Assembly (NCBI GenBank): GCA_009733575.1
Contig: ML769398.1
Location: 1-64,000, forward strand
Reading direction: 5' to 3'
Length of the DNA: 64,000 nt
From: Gymnopus androsaceus JB14
Taxonomy: Eukaryota; Basidiomycota; Agaricomycetes; Agaricales; Omphalotaceae
Shown: positions 54,482 through 64,000 of the stretch, piece by piece
Layout of the letters: the number at the start of each line of letters is the position of its first letter
Numbering within the stretch: the stretch's first letter is position 1
The notes under the pieces: model-generated
Seen by the model: only the letters and a program-made list of their open reading frames with translations
Database searches by the model: none
Told to the model about the DNA's origin: nothing
Program-made: the position numbers and the translations under genes

Positions 54482-56882
54482 TTTAACAGCCACTATACTT
54501 GCAACTGAAAGACAACAGCTTAGTGAATGACAATGCTGTAATGCCATAGTTTCCATTCAAAGCCCTGATAAGCCTTCCAATGGCTGTGTTAAAATACTGC
54601 AGATGGGAGTCAATGGTGGCATATACACCACTGTTTGAGACTGAGCTCAGATTGAGATCAATGATGACTTGTCACAGGAATCTTATGTCACTACACACTT
54701 GTAATCCTTTTGAGCTTGGCTTGACATTGCAATACCCTATTATAAAATCTATTTCTGACTCATAATATCCCTGCAACATTTCTGCTATATCCTTATGACA
54801 TTGGAGTGTTGTTGGAGTGTTCTTTCTATTTGATGTTTAATATATGGTTTATTCATACTTCAATAACCTCACTCCAAGAAACTAACTATCTTTTGAACAC
54901 AGTAGTGTAGTATCATACAAATTAAGATGCTTCCTTGTAATTTCATTTTTCCAAGCAAACTGAGAGAGATTTTGCATGTCTTCAAAGGATTTGCACAATG
55001 TCAAGATGTTAAGAAATATATCTGATATTGAGCTCATAGAATGATTACAAAAATTACAGGCACATATACAACAGCAAATACAACAGTGAATCAATACAAC
55101 ATGCACAATATCAATCAGCACCAGAAACAGCAGTGGAACTGGTTGAAGGGCCAGCAGCATGGTCAACACTCAACAAGCACTGGTCTACATTGTGAATTGC
55201 AACCTGTGGATGAGAGACAAGATCTGGCTCTCCATAGAGCAGCTTATCCTCTTTAAAGATTGCATTAAACATGCTAAAATGACTGTAAGGAACAAGTAAC
55301 AAAAATGATTGTATTTCTGCTGCAGTACTTGAATTCGGTGTGGTACTCCATAAGAGCCTTGTCAACTTTATCCCAAAATTTATCCGTAATGTGAATTGGG
55401 GATTGAACATGTTGCCAGTGCTATCTGTAGAGAATAAGAAAGGGAAATATGATCAAGATGATGTACTACACGCAATGAAAGCAATATGGATGAGTAAAGC
55501 TGCAGTAGCCTTTGCCAAGTTAAAGGAATATAGTGGTCAGCATCAAGTAACAGTGAGCAGGGGACACAAACACACCATTGACTAGATATCACATTGTTGT
55601 CAGTGACCTGAAATCCTGTCAAGAACTAGCGTTGAGGTGAGGCATAAACAAAACCACTTCCATTGTCCAAGGGACTGTGTATGTTCATTAAATATTGGTG
55701 TTGTCAGATGAGCTCCAGATACAAAAATGAAGTTGAGGCCTGCAACAAGCAGTAGAGGTGAATGACTAAGAAGATTTCTCTTTGAACAGAGGAGGCAACT
55801 AAAGATTATTATTATTTTGTACTGTTACTTACACTACATGATTGAATGTGAATATGATATGACTAAATATGAAAGTGAGCCCCCAAATGTGAAAGTGAGC
55901 CTTTGAATGTGGTACCAAAATGGAAGGTACTAAAGACACTGTATACACTTAGTATACACTCTAGCAGAGCTAGCCCTTAGATGCAATACATCTGGGATCC
56001 TAATGTATTTCATTTCAAAAGTGTGTTGCATCTGAGGATACAGAAGCAAACCTTGATCCGAAACAAAATTTTAAAAAATAGACTCACAGAATGCAAATAT
56101 TGATGGATTTTCTTGATTCTTTTCATGTTCACAGTTGAATATATGTCATAGAAAGAGATTCTAAATTTGCCAGATTTTTTAGATGGTGTCCAGCATGTGT
56201 GTAAAGAAATTTCTGCTCCTTTCTCAAAAAGCACTAAAAACCCCCATCTGAAACATATGGTCTGAGGCAATGCGATATGGGAAGCCTGCTGTTCATTTTA
56301 TGGGAGCCTACTCTCATATATTTACCATGATTTTTGAGTATATTCAAGTGCATATAACTGGGTTTTTCACTGTAACAAGCCCATCTTAACTTAAAAAAAT
56401 GGTTTTTGGCCTATAGAGCCATATTTATTTTTTAACAACATATTATGTAGTTTTTTTGGTTCAAGTATGATATATCTGAGTCAGGGCACACTCAAATACT
56501 TGTTACAAAAAAATTCCGGGGTCAAGTGGTGATCTGCAAGCAAAAATATCACTTGTTTTGCTTCTGGGTCTGTTTTACTTCCGGGTTTGCTTCTGTATTT
56601 GAAATAGGGTTTTGAGATACAATTCAATTCAATTTATTTGGCCCAAATCCAATAAATCATGAATTGCATTGGTACAAGATTTCTTGAAAATAGGTTAAAC
56701 TGTGTATTTGTACTGATTGTACTGATACAACCAGTGCAGTACAATACAATTTATGTAATTTAAATCAGTTCAGATTCAAATTGGTTTATATTGGTATAAA
56801 CTAATATAAACTGATCATTTATACACTATTTCAATGCTTGATAAGTAATGTCTTACAGTAATCATGTTATAGGAAGTACTAA
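54482..56882. other. No gene recognised
   Basis: About 2.4 kb of AT-rich sequence with short ORFs on both strands (longest about 95 codons) and no family match. A short GTGAAAGTGAGCC repeat occurs near 55870-55905. Confidence 0.5.
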
Positions 56883-57067
56883 TGTTGAGTGTATGATGAT
56901 ATCACTCATCATCTCGGTCATATGACACTATCAGTCATTGCCAAGGTAGTCTTACTCAGCCTCAGTAGTATCTTAGTAAGTAGCTTTATGGACAACATCA
57001 TAGGTCATGCACATAGAACATACTAGAAGGATACTACCATATATGTAATGAATACAGTACTACAGTA

Positions 57068-58330
57068 TACTCGTAGGCGCCAAAAAAAACGGTCCGGCAA
57101 AACCGGCAAATTTACCTGTCCTTGTCGTTCTGTCTCTATTCCATGTTCTACTTGTTTTATCTGGCTCTTTTTTGTGCTCAAGATGTTTATATACAGCAAA
57201 TATACATATTACCCTACTCAAAACCTTGTGTGACCTCCTTTTGCTTGCAGAACAGCCTCAACAACCCGGTTCATCCTCTCAACATATTTATTCACCTGCT
57301 CAATCTCAATTTCATCCCAAATCTCCTTCACTACAGCGATTAGACCCTCTATTGTGGATGGATGCTTTTGACGTCGACGTAAACGCAATTTAAGCTCATG
57401 CCAGAGCGGCTCGATGGGGTTAACATCAGGGGAAGATGGCGGATGTAGAAAGATGGGAATGCCATGGTCACGGAGCCATTTTGTTGTTGTTTTTGCAGTA
57501 TGACTAGGTGCGCCATCCTGCTGAAACTGTACATTTCCTCTCACCAGATCCAATTCCTTCCAGAATGCTTCCAACTTTGGCAAAACTTGCTCCTGATACC
57601 TCTTTGCAGTCATCCCTCCTCCCTTCCCTCCTGGATACTCCAAAACAATTAACGGCCCCTTCCTGTTCTTCATAATGCAACCCCAGACCATTATGCGAAG
57701 GCCAGACTGCTTGAACATTGGAATTACACAGTCTTCCTCGTATTCCTCATCAGCATGACGTGTAACAAATATCCGGCCTCTCGTGTCATCCAAATGCACA
57801 TAGCATTCATCCGACCAAATGACTTTTTCCCAGCTGAATCCCTGTTGTTCCTTTGCCCAAGCCTCTCTCTTCTTCTTCTGCAGTGCAGTGAGGTATGGTA
57901 CCTTCCTAGCAACCCGACAATGGTACCCTTTCCATGCAAGAAGCTTTCAAACAGTTGTTTCACCGAGATGTGGTTCCACATGGTTGCCCACCTCTTCCAA
58001 TGGCATGCGATGATTGTTTCTGACTGTTATGATAAGCTTTTTCATCATTGCAGCTGTCACTTTGGTACGGCACCCACTACCAGGCCATCTGTGTGTCAAT
58101 CCAGTGGTAGAGAATTTCTGCCAGATTTTCTTTGCAGTTCCATAAGGTATATCTGCCATTTCAGCAGCTTCAGGGATTTTTTTGCCAGCCTGTATGTACC
58201 CAACAAGTCAGTTTTTCTTAGGAGAGCTATGATGAGTGCTCATGTATAGGTCTAAGTACAAAAATAAGCTACGCGCAACGCGATATTCAACTGAACGTGA
58301 CCAGACCGTTTTTTTCGGCACCTACGAGTA
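57068..58330 (-). mobile_element. Tc1/mariner element, about 1.26 kb
   Basis: The ends TACTCGTAGGCGCCAAAAAA and (complement) TACTCGTAGGTGCCGAAAAA are inverted repeats of about 28 bp, with TA on both sides (57066-57067, 58331-58332). Because the flanks read TATA, the true tip may be the CTCGTAGG two bases further in. The element encodes one transposase on the minus strand. Confidence 0.9.
57218..58243 (-). pseudogene. Tc1/mariner transposase, two in-frame TGA stops
   Basis: A single frame of 341 codons plus stop runs from the ATG at 58243 to 57218, the normal size for this family. It is interrupted only by TGA at 58210-58208 and 57949-57947. The N-terminus has a helix-turn-helix (IPEAAEMADIPYGTAKKIWQ). 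The catalytic triad is visible: D in VIWSDECYVH, D in FQQDGAPSHTAK, and the third acid in NPIEPLWHELK, the DD34E/D arrangement of DDE_3 transposases. Both TGA codons fall where Arg would fit, consistent with CGA-to-TGA change, so the copy died recently by two point mutations. Confidence 0.9.
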
Positions 58331-58472
58331 TAAGGACTCCAGTAGTACTGCTAATGATAACAACTTCTACTAGTCTTTTACCTCTCTCTATCTGCTCTAC
58401 AAGCTTAACCACTTGGTGAGTGCTAGTCACTGCACCTCCTAGCTTATATGCTGCGCAACAGGTTATGGGCCC

Positions 58473-59101
58473 TGAGTCCCTCTTGTCGTTGTGCTTCACA
58501 ATGATCAGGTTGCCTTTGGCCCTGTTCATGTACACCTTGAGGGCTGTCCCTAGCCTTTGAGTGTGGTTGGTGATCGCTGTAGGATAGTCATGATGTTGAG
58601 CTGTAACATGAATTCAAGCCCCAAAATTTACATACAATACCTTCTTTTCTTTCATGAACCCAGGTACCAGGCCGAGCCTTACATTGCTCCCGCCAGTATG
58701 CTGAAGAAGGGTTTAAAGGCTTCACAGCTCCCTAATCAATGTGAACCATTCGGCACATTGATTACAATACAAATTTTTATCATGATACATCTTTTTTAGA
58801 TAGATCTACATAAAAATCCCCCCTGATGGCTTAAGTCCCTTAAACAATCAAATTATAGATGCGCACTTAATTGTTGCTGCTCATCATGAGATCTTTCAAT
58901 CTGCCATACAGGATTTTTTAGATAGATCTTAGATACATCAGATGCTCAGATGGAATGGCTGAGATCTAATGATGGAAAAGCAATCATTGGTTACCATGTG
59001 TACAGGTGACACGCGACATGAGCGCAATTTGGGTTTCATAGCTGTTCAAAAATAGCAGCTACTGATCAGTTGTTTTTCACAGATCAACCCAATTTTTTGA
59101 A
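58473..59101. other. No gene recognised (leader region upstream of Copia 2 gag)
   Basis: Lies between the LTR/primer-binding motif and the next gag start. I looked for a 5' copy of the LTR seen at 63729 and did not find it. TTTTTTAGATAGATCT occurs twice (near 58790 and 58913). Confidence 0.4.
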
Positions 59102-59932
59102 ATGTCTTCCACATCTTCAACCCTTAACAACACATTTGGTCTCAACAGCGTTCCCATGCATGATGGTAGTAACCAGACTGTTTGGGCTGCTGGTATGAAA
59201 GCCTATCTCTGGTTTGCCAAACTTTGGCCCTATGTTGATGGGTCAAAAACCAAACCTGTGGCTCCAGCAGATGAATCCAATGACCCCAACTACCAAACCA
59301 AATTTGATGCCTGGAATGAGGCAGATGAGCAAGCCATCCTCATGAAAATTCCCTATCAGTACTATCACCTAGCGACTAAAGCAAATGGTGATGATAGGAA
59401 TTCCAAAGAACTTTGGGCAGCAATCAGAGCTCAATTTGGTAAAACTGGTATTGCAGGTGTTTATTTGGAGTTCCTTTCTTCCATCCACTTCCATGTAAGG
59501 GAAGGGAAAAATCCAGTTCCAGCCCTTGGGAACCTGACTTCAATTATTCAGCGCTTGACTGAATCGAACATCAAACTTGATGGTAATTTGCAGGTTCTAC
59601 TTTATCTTGCAGCTCTTCCTAGTTCATGGGAAGGTTTCAAGACTTTGGTTCTTACCTCTTGTACTGGCAATAACTGGAACGTTTCCAACATTTTGACTTT
59701 GATCAAAAATGAATGGAATCGCCGCAGCACCAGTCAGCAAACCTCCCTTCAGTCTTGGATCAGCAATGTTAAATGCCACTGCTTCAATCCCAATTGGAAG
59801 AAACAGAAGAAGCAGCGCGGCAAAGGCCAGCAGCAGCAAGACCAGCAATCTGGTTCATCTCAACCCAACAATGGAAAGAAGCATGGATCCCGAGGAGGTA
59901 AGAAGTACAAAGGGAAAAAAGAAGGCTTTTGA
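59102..59932 (+). CDS. Copia 2 gag
   Basis: 276 codons, open. This is the structural protein of the retroelement particle, with a Copia/UBN2-type gag core (VWAAGMKAYLWFAKLWPYVD, ELWAAIRAQFGKTGIAGVYL, LAALPSSWEGFKTLVL). The C-terminus is rich in Lys, Gln and Gly and lacks a clear CCHC knuckle. The ATG at 59102 opens the frame. The gag stop overlaps the pol frame, which begins upstream and is offset by one base. The overlap contains GGGAAAAAAGAAGGC, a possible slippery stretch or a simple indel scar. Confidence 0.85.
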   Translation: MSSTSSTLNNTFGLNSVPMHDGSNQTVWAAGMKAYLWFAKLWPYVDGSKTKPVAPADESNDPNYQTKFDAWNEADEQAILMKIPYQYYHLATKANGDDRNSKELWAAIRAQFGKTGIAGVYLEFLSSIHFHVREGKNPVPALGNLTSIIQRLTESNIKLDGNLQVLLYLAALPSSWEGFKTLVLTSCTGNNWNVSNILTLIKNEWNRRSTSQQTSLQSWISNVKCHCFNPNWKKQKKQRGKGQQQQDQQSGSSQPNNGKKHGSRGGKKYKGKKEGF

Positions 59933-62900
59933 GTCAGTTGAAATTGCTCAAGCTTCTGTTACCCCTAATGACTTCGAGATGGAAGCTGAACCCTTCGAGA
60001 CCATGGAAGCTTTGGAGTTTGAATATGAGGACCCCTTCATGCAGTGGCAAGTTAATTCTTCTTTACTAAAATCTCATGACTCATTAAAATTGCAACAGAA
60101 TAATTCAATAGCGCGGATCACACAAGGCCAAAATGGCCATTCAGACTTATTTTTACCGCCACTTGTATTTTTTAATAATAATATTCTGTTTGCTGATGTC
60201 AAAGATGAGATTGCTGCTTTAAGCGCAAAATATAAAGAAGATATCTGGATCTTAGATTCAGGTGCATCAATACATACCACACCATATAAGTCAGATTTCA
60301 CAGAATTAAAACAATTAGAAAAACCAATAGAAATCCAGACTGCTGATAAGCGGTCAAAGACTTATATAACGCATGCTGGAGTTGTTCTCATCAAACATAC
60401 CAATGAAAATAATGTCACCCAAATTACCAAATTGGAACCAGTATTTTACCAACCACATTCACCATATTGTCTTCTCTCACAAGGCAGCATTTTGCGCCAT
60501 GGCTATTATGCCTATGCTGATGAGAAGAAAACATCACTTAGGTTTAAGAGCAATCATAAGGTCTTCATGATGTGTTACCCCATGAACTTGTCAGATGCTC
60601 TACATTGGTTAAAAACCAAAGTAGTAAAGAGCAAGATTGACCTTTTTAAGAATTTTATTCCCAAAAACATCAAAATTCCTAAAAATTTGATTGCTCATAA
60701 AACTATTAACTATGACATATGGCATTGTCGCCTTGGACATCCTTCAAAAGATGTTTTACGACATGCGTCTGAGGCAACAGGTGGTGTTCCTAAAATAAAA
60801 ATCCCAAATGAGGACAAAGAAATATGTCCTGGTTGCGCTAAGGGTAAAATGACCCAGTGCACTTATCCCAATAGTGAGAAATGTGCTGAAAAACTCTTTG
60901 ATTTAGTCCATATGGACATTATAGAGTTTCCCACTATTTTGTATCATAAGCATAAATATGTACTGAATATCCTTGATGATCATTCATCATATGGTGCAGG
61001 ATACCTCCTAGCTGCCAAATCTGACATATTCGAAGCGTTCAAGGAATTCTACAATCTCGTGGACCTCCAAGACGCTATCAAGATAAAACAAATAAGAGTT
61101 GATAATGAATTTGTCACTAAGGACTTCACACAATTTTGCCATGATAAAGGGATCATACTGGGACCATCGGCTCCATATGAACACCAGCAAAATGGGAGAA
61201 TCAAAAGATTCAACCATACAATCCATGAGAAATCAGAAGCCATGAGGCACATGGCCTGCTTACCGCCTTCCTTGTGGGAATTTAGTGTTCAAACTGCATA
61301 TGTTGTCTATAACAGGACACCTATGCGCCGCTGATGGGATAAAAATAGAAATTGGAAAACACCTTACGAAATCAGATACGGGAAGAAGCCCAATCTGTCC
61401 AAATTTCAGACTTTCGGATGTGCCGCATATGTGTATTGTCCAAAGGAGACTCGCCCAAACAAGCAAGCTCCAAGATCAGAAGTAATGATTTTTATTGAAT
61501 ATACACAAGGAATGAATGCTTATTGCTTCATGCACACACATAATAATTCAATTGCGAACTTCTTCCAATGCCATATTTGATGAGCGCTGGTTTCCATGCT
61601 GCTCAACATCAAAACCTACAGTTGACGTTAACGATAACAATTTTGAAGAGGATTCCAAACCATCCGGGTCCACTCCTGATGATAATGTTGAGGATGATGA
61701 CCCTGAGTTTCCTCCTCCGCCTAATCCTCCTGCTCCGATAGAACCACAAAATGATGAAGAAAATGGAGAAGGAGATGAGGAAGTAAGAGGCAGCGGAGAA
61801 GTACCTGATCAACATGGTGCAGATCAAGGGGGAGCTGGTGCTATACAACCACCTCCAAATCCATTCAATCCTGTAATGGAACCTGAACCAGCACCAATAG
61901 TAAGATGCTCTGAAAGAGTACGAGTAACTACCCAGAGACCTGGAGATATTTGCGGTGATACACCTCCTGCCGAGATTGATTGGAATGCTGGTCAATCTCG
62001 TAATATTGGTTCTGATATCAGATGGAATCATCAGATTTACGGTGATCAACCTGAAGCCAGACCTTCCTGGCAAAGGCAACCTGCTCGGCAACAGCCTAGA
62101 GCAAATAATCCTGTTCCTGACCCACCTGTGAACAATTATTTGGGAGAAAGTATGAATGGACGCAGAAGTGTTGATTATATTTCCCAGTTGGCTCATGAAG
62201 GGGGAGTAGCTTTTCTGGACTATTTGCTTTCTCAGGCTCCAGAAATAAGGAAACGGTTCAAAACTGGCAGTTTCGTGATTTGATGCGCCTTCCTGTAAAG
62301 GACCGGCAACCATGGCTTAACAAATGCAAAGAAGAAATTGACAGTCTAGTTAAGCAAAAGGTATTCAAAATTGTTGATTGACCCAATAACAGAAATGTCA
62401 TAAAGAACAGATGGGTCTTTGATATCAAGTCAGATGGTCAGAAACGATCTAGACTTGTTGCCAGGGGATATTCTCAAGTAGAAGGAGTGGATTATGACGA
62501 ATTGTTCTCTCCTGTTGTCCGTTATGAAACAGTGCGAGTCTTACTTGCACTAGCTGCCCTAGAAGATTGGGAACTAGAGGCGCTGGACATAAAAACTGCC
62601 TTTCTATATGGCAAATTAGACAAGGAGATCTATATGGAACAACCTGAAGGCTTGGTCAAGGATAGCAGCAAGGTTTGGAGATTACGCTGATCTCTTTACG
62701 GCCTGAAGCAAGCTGGTTTGTCCTGGTGGCGCGCTTGTACAAAGTCGATGACCCAGGATCTAGGCTTCAAATGTTGCGCTTCAGATGCTGGCATATATGT
62801 TTACAAAGAAAACAATAAGACTGTAATTGCAATCATCTATATTGATGATGCATTGTTCATGGGAAATGACAAAGAACTTGTCATGCGCAAGAAGCACGAA

Positions 62901-63728
62901 TTTATGCAACGTTGGGAGTGCCGCAACTTGGGCGCAGCACACATGCGCATTCGGCATGACAGATCTAAGTGGCTTTTGACCTTAGATCAGTCAGAATATC
63001 TAAAAAAGATTATAAAGCGCTTTAAATTAACAAACACCAAAGTAGCACGAACTCCACTACCAGCAGGATATCAGCCTTCTAAATATGATGGTCCTGTTGA
63101 TCCCAAAAGACACCAGGAGTACCAACAAGTGATTGGCTCCTTATTATATCTGTCGCTTGGAACAAGAGCCGACATAGCCTACCATGTGGCAAAAATGTCA
63201 CAATATTCAGCAAATCCTTCTCAGGATCATCTGAACAAGGCTTATTATATTATTCGCTACCTTATAGGTATCGCCGAATATTTTCTCATCTATGATGGGA
63301 ACTCTGGAGAAGGCTTCTATGCCAACTCAGATTCTGATCATGCATCAGATCCAGATACACATCGATCCCAAACTGGGTACATTCTCAAACTGGCCAAGGG
63401 AATTGTGTTCTGGACTTCGTATCTCCAGAAGACAGTTGCTTTATCTTCCACCAAAGCCGAATATATGGCTTTAAGTGACTGTCACAGACAAATCAGGTGG
63501 ATCCTCAATTTACTTGGGGAAATTGGATTCCCACTGACTGGATTCCCACTTCTCAGTGATAACATGGGTTCGATCTTTATGGCCAATAATCAGGCTCAAG
63601 ATTGTCGGACCAAAAATATTGATGTCTGATATCACCACATCAGGGAAACTACCAAGTCAGGACTTGTGATCCCTTACTATATTCCAACGGATCAGAATGT
63701 TGCAGATCTTTTAACTAAGAATCCTTGC
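59880..63728 (+). pseudogene. Copia 2 pol (protease, integrase, RT, RNase H), broken
   Basis: Polyprotein in Copia order. Protease: ILDSGASIHTTPYKSDF (intact DSG). Pre-integrase zinc region: YDIWHCRLGHPSKDVLR..CPGCAKGKM. Integrase: acids in HMDIIEFP and IRVDNEF, but the third is missing because the NGxxER box reads NGRIKRF (E-to-K). TGA at 61332 interrupts the frame, and a frameshift near 61570 leads into an acidic, Pro-rich linker. RT: RWVFDIKSDG, LDIKTAFLYGKLD, LYGLKQAG and catalytic YIDDALF (about 62840). RNase H: SSTKAEYMALSD. Further TGA codons lie at 62379, 62688 and 63627, each where Arg fits. Confidence 0.9.
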
Positions 63729-64000
63729 TGTTAGCTAGAGTTGCTCCAAAAATGATGGCCTTGAGCACCCTTAACATAATGATGGTTGCCATCAGCAACT
63801 CCCTGTGTCAACAACAATGCTGTAAACTATCAGGAAGTGATATAAAATGCATGGGCTTTCAACTTTCTTTTTTCCCTTCTCCCACTGTTGCAATGTTCCA
63901 TCCTTTCACTGTAAGTTTCATTTTCACATAATGTTGCTTTTTAGAGGTGATTTCCAGAAATGTAGAAGGGTTTGGGCAATGAATGCAGAAATTGAGAAGA
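63729..64000 (+). repeat. 3' LTR of Copia 2, cut by the window end
   Basis: Starts TGTTAGCTAGAGTTGCTCC directly after the end of pol (ADLLTKNPC) and matches the fragment at 52190-52495. The TG start and position support a 3' LTR. No strong polypurine tract precedes it and no 5' copy was found, so the limits are tentative. Confidence 0.65.

Larger units (their letters stand above)
56883..58460 (+). mobile_element. Copia-type LTR (about 315 bp) split by a Tc1/mariner element
   Basis: Begins TGTTGAGTGTATG and ends GCTGCGCAACA, giving TGTTG/CAACA inverted ends, and is followed directly by GGTTATGGGCCC (58461-58472), the same primer-binding motif as in Copia 1. The Tc1/mariner element is inserted within it. 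No matching second LTR was seen, and the internal sequence after the primer site is lost within a few hundred bases. Confidence 0.6.

Noticed and set aside
60180..60200. TTTGCTGATG in Copia 2 pol as another CATCAGCAAA terminus
   Set aside because: It is in open pol coding sequence and no matching inverted partner or frame break is nearby.
61609..62313. 234-codon minus-strand ORF
   Set aside because: Antisense to the acidic linker of Copia 2 pol; composition mirrors the sense codons.

Overview
The window looks like a transposon-rich, gene-poor region of a filamentous fungal genome, most likely a basidiomycete (Agaricomycetes). The basis is a KDZ-type transposase with a CxC2 cysteine cluster, short GT-AG introns of about 50-70 bases, Copia and Gypsy remnants, a Tad1-like LINE, TTAGGG telomere-type repeats, and fragments of housekeeping genes (Hsp90, Prp24/SART3, CDC48, acetyl-CoA synthetase). 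No rRNA, CRISPR or bacterial-type feature was seen. I cannot name the species.

Layout. 1-4447: repeat elements, including a 1.7-kb terminal-inverted-repeat (TIR) element at 874-2597. 4448-13714: a LINE with a 14-bp target duplication, whose ORF2 is interrupted by a nest of TIR elements (8546-11993). 13715-19618: a minisatellite, then a mosaic of intron-containing fragments of at least four unrelated housekeeping genes. 19619-24553 (minus): a five-exon gene of about 1,472 codons that appears to be a DDE-type transposase with a complete Werner/RNase D-like 3'-5' exonuclease nested in its catalytic core. It is broken by a 283-bp TIR element whose removal restores the reading frame. 24870-25617: a copy of the right arm of the 874-2597 element. 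25618-31082: a KOW/Spt5-like remnant, a TIR element carrying interstitial TTAGGG repeats, and unassigned ORFs. 31800-39540: a KDZ transposase gene split by a 3.96-kb element with long inverted arms, inserted at an AGGCAT duplication. 39882-41750: a coiled-coil/zinc-cluster remnant and a Gypsy-type LTR. 42629-49137: a full-length decayed Copia element with a nested LTR. 52019-54481: three TIR elements, one holding a Copia LTR fragment. 56883-58460: a Copia-type LTR split by a Tc1/mariner element. 59102-64000: a second Copia element running off the window.

Almost everything is dead. The in-frame stops in the LINE, both Copia elements, the Tc1 element and two other ORFs are nearly all TGA where arginine is expected or possible, which suggests CGA-to-TGA (CpG C-to-T) decay. 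The most unusual items are the nested exonuclease-transposase, a set of TIR elements sharing the end CATCAGCAAA(A) but carrying different subterminal repeat arrays, the housekeeping-gene mosaic, and the long-armed element in the KDZ gene.
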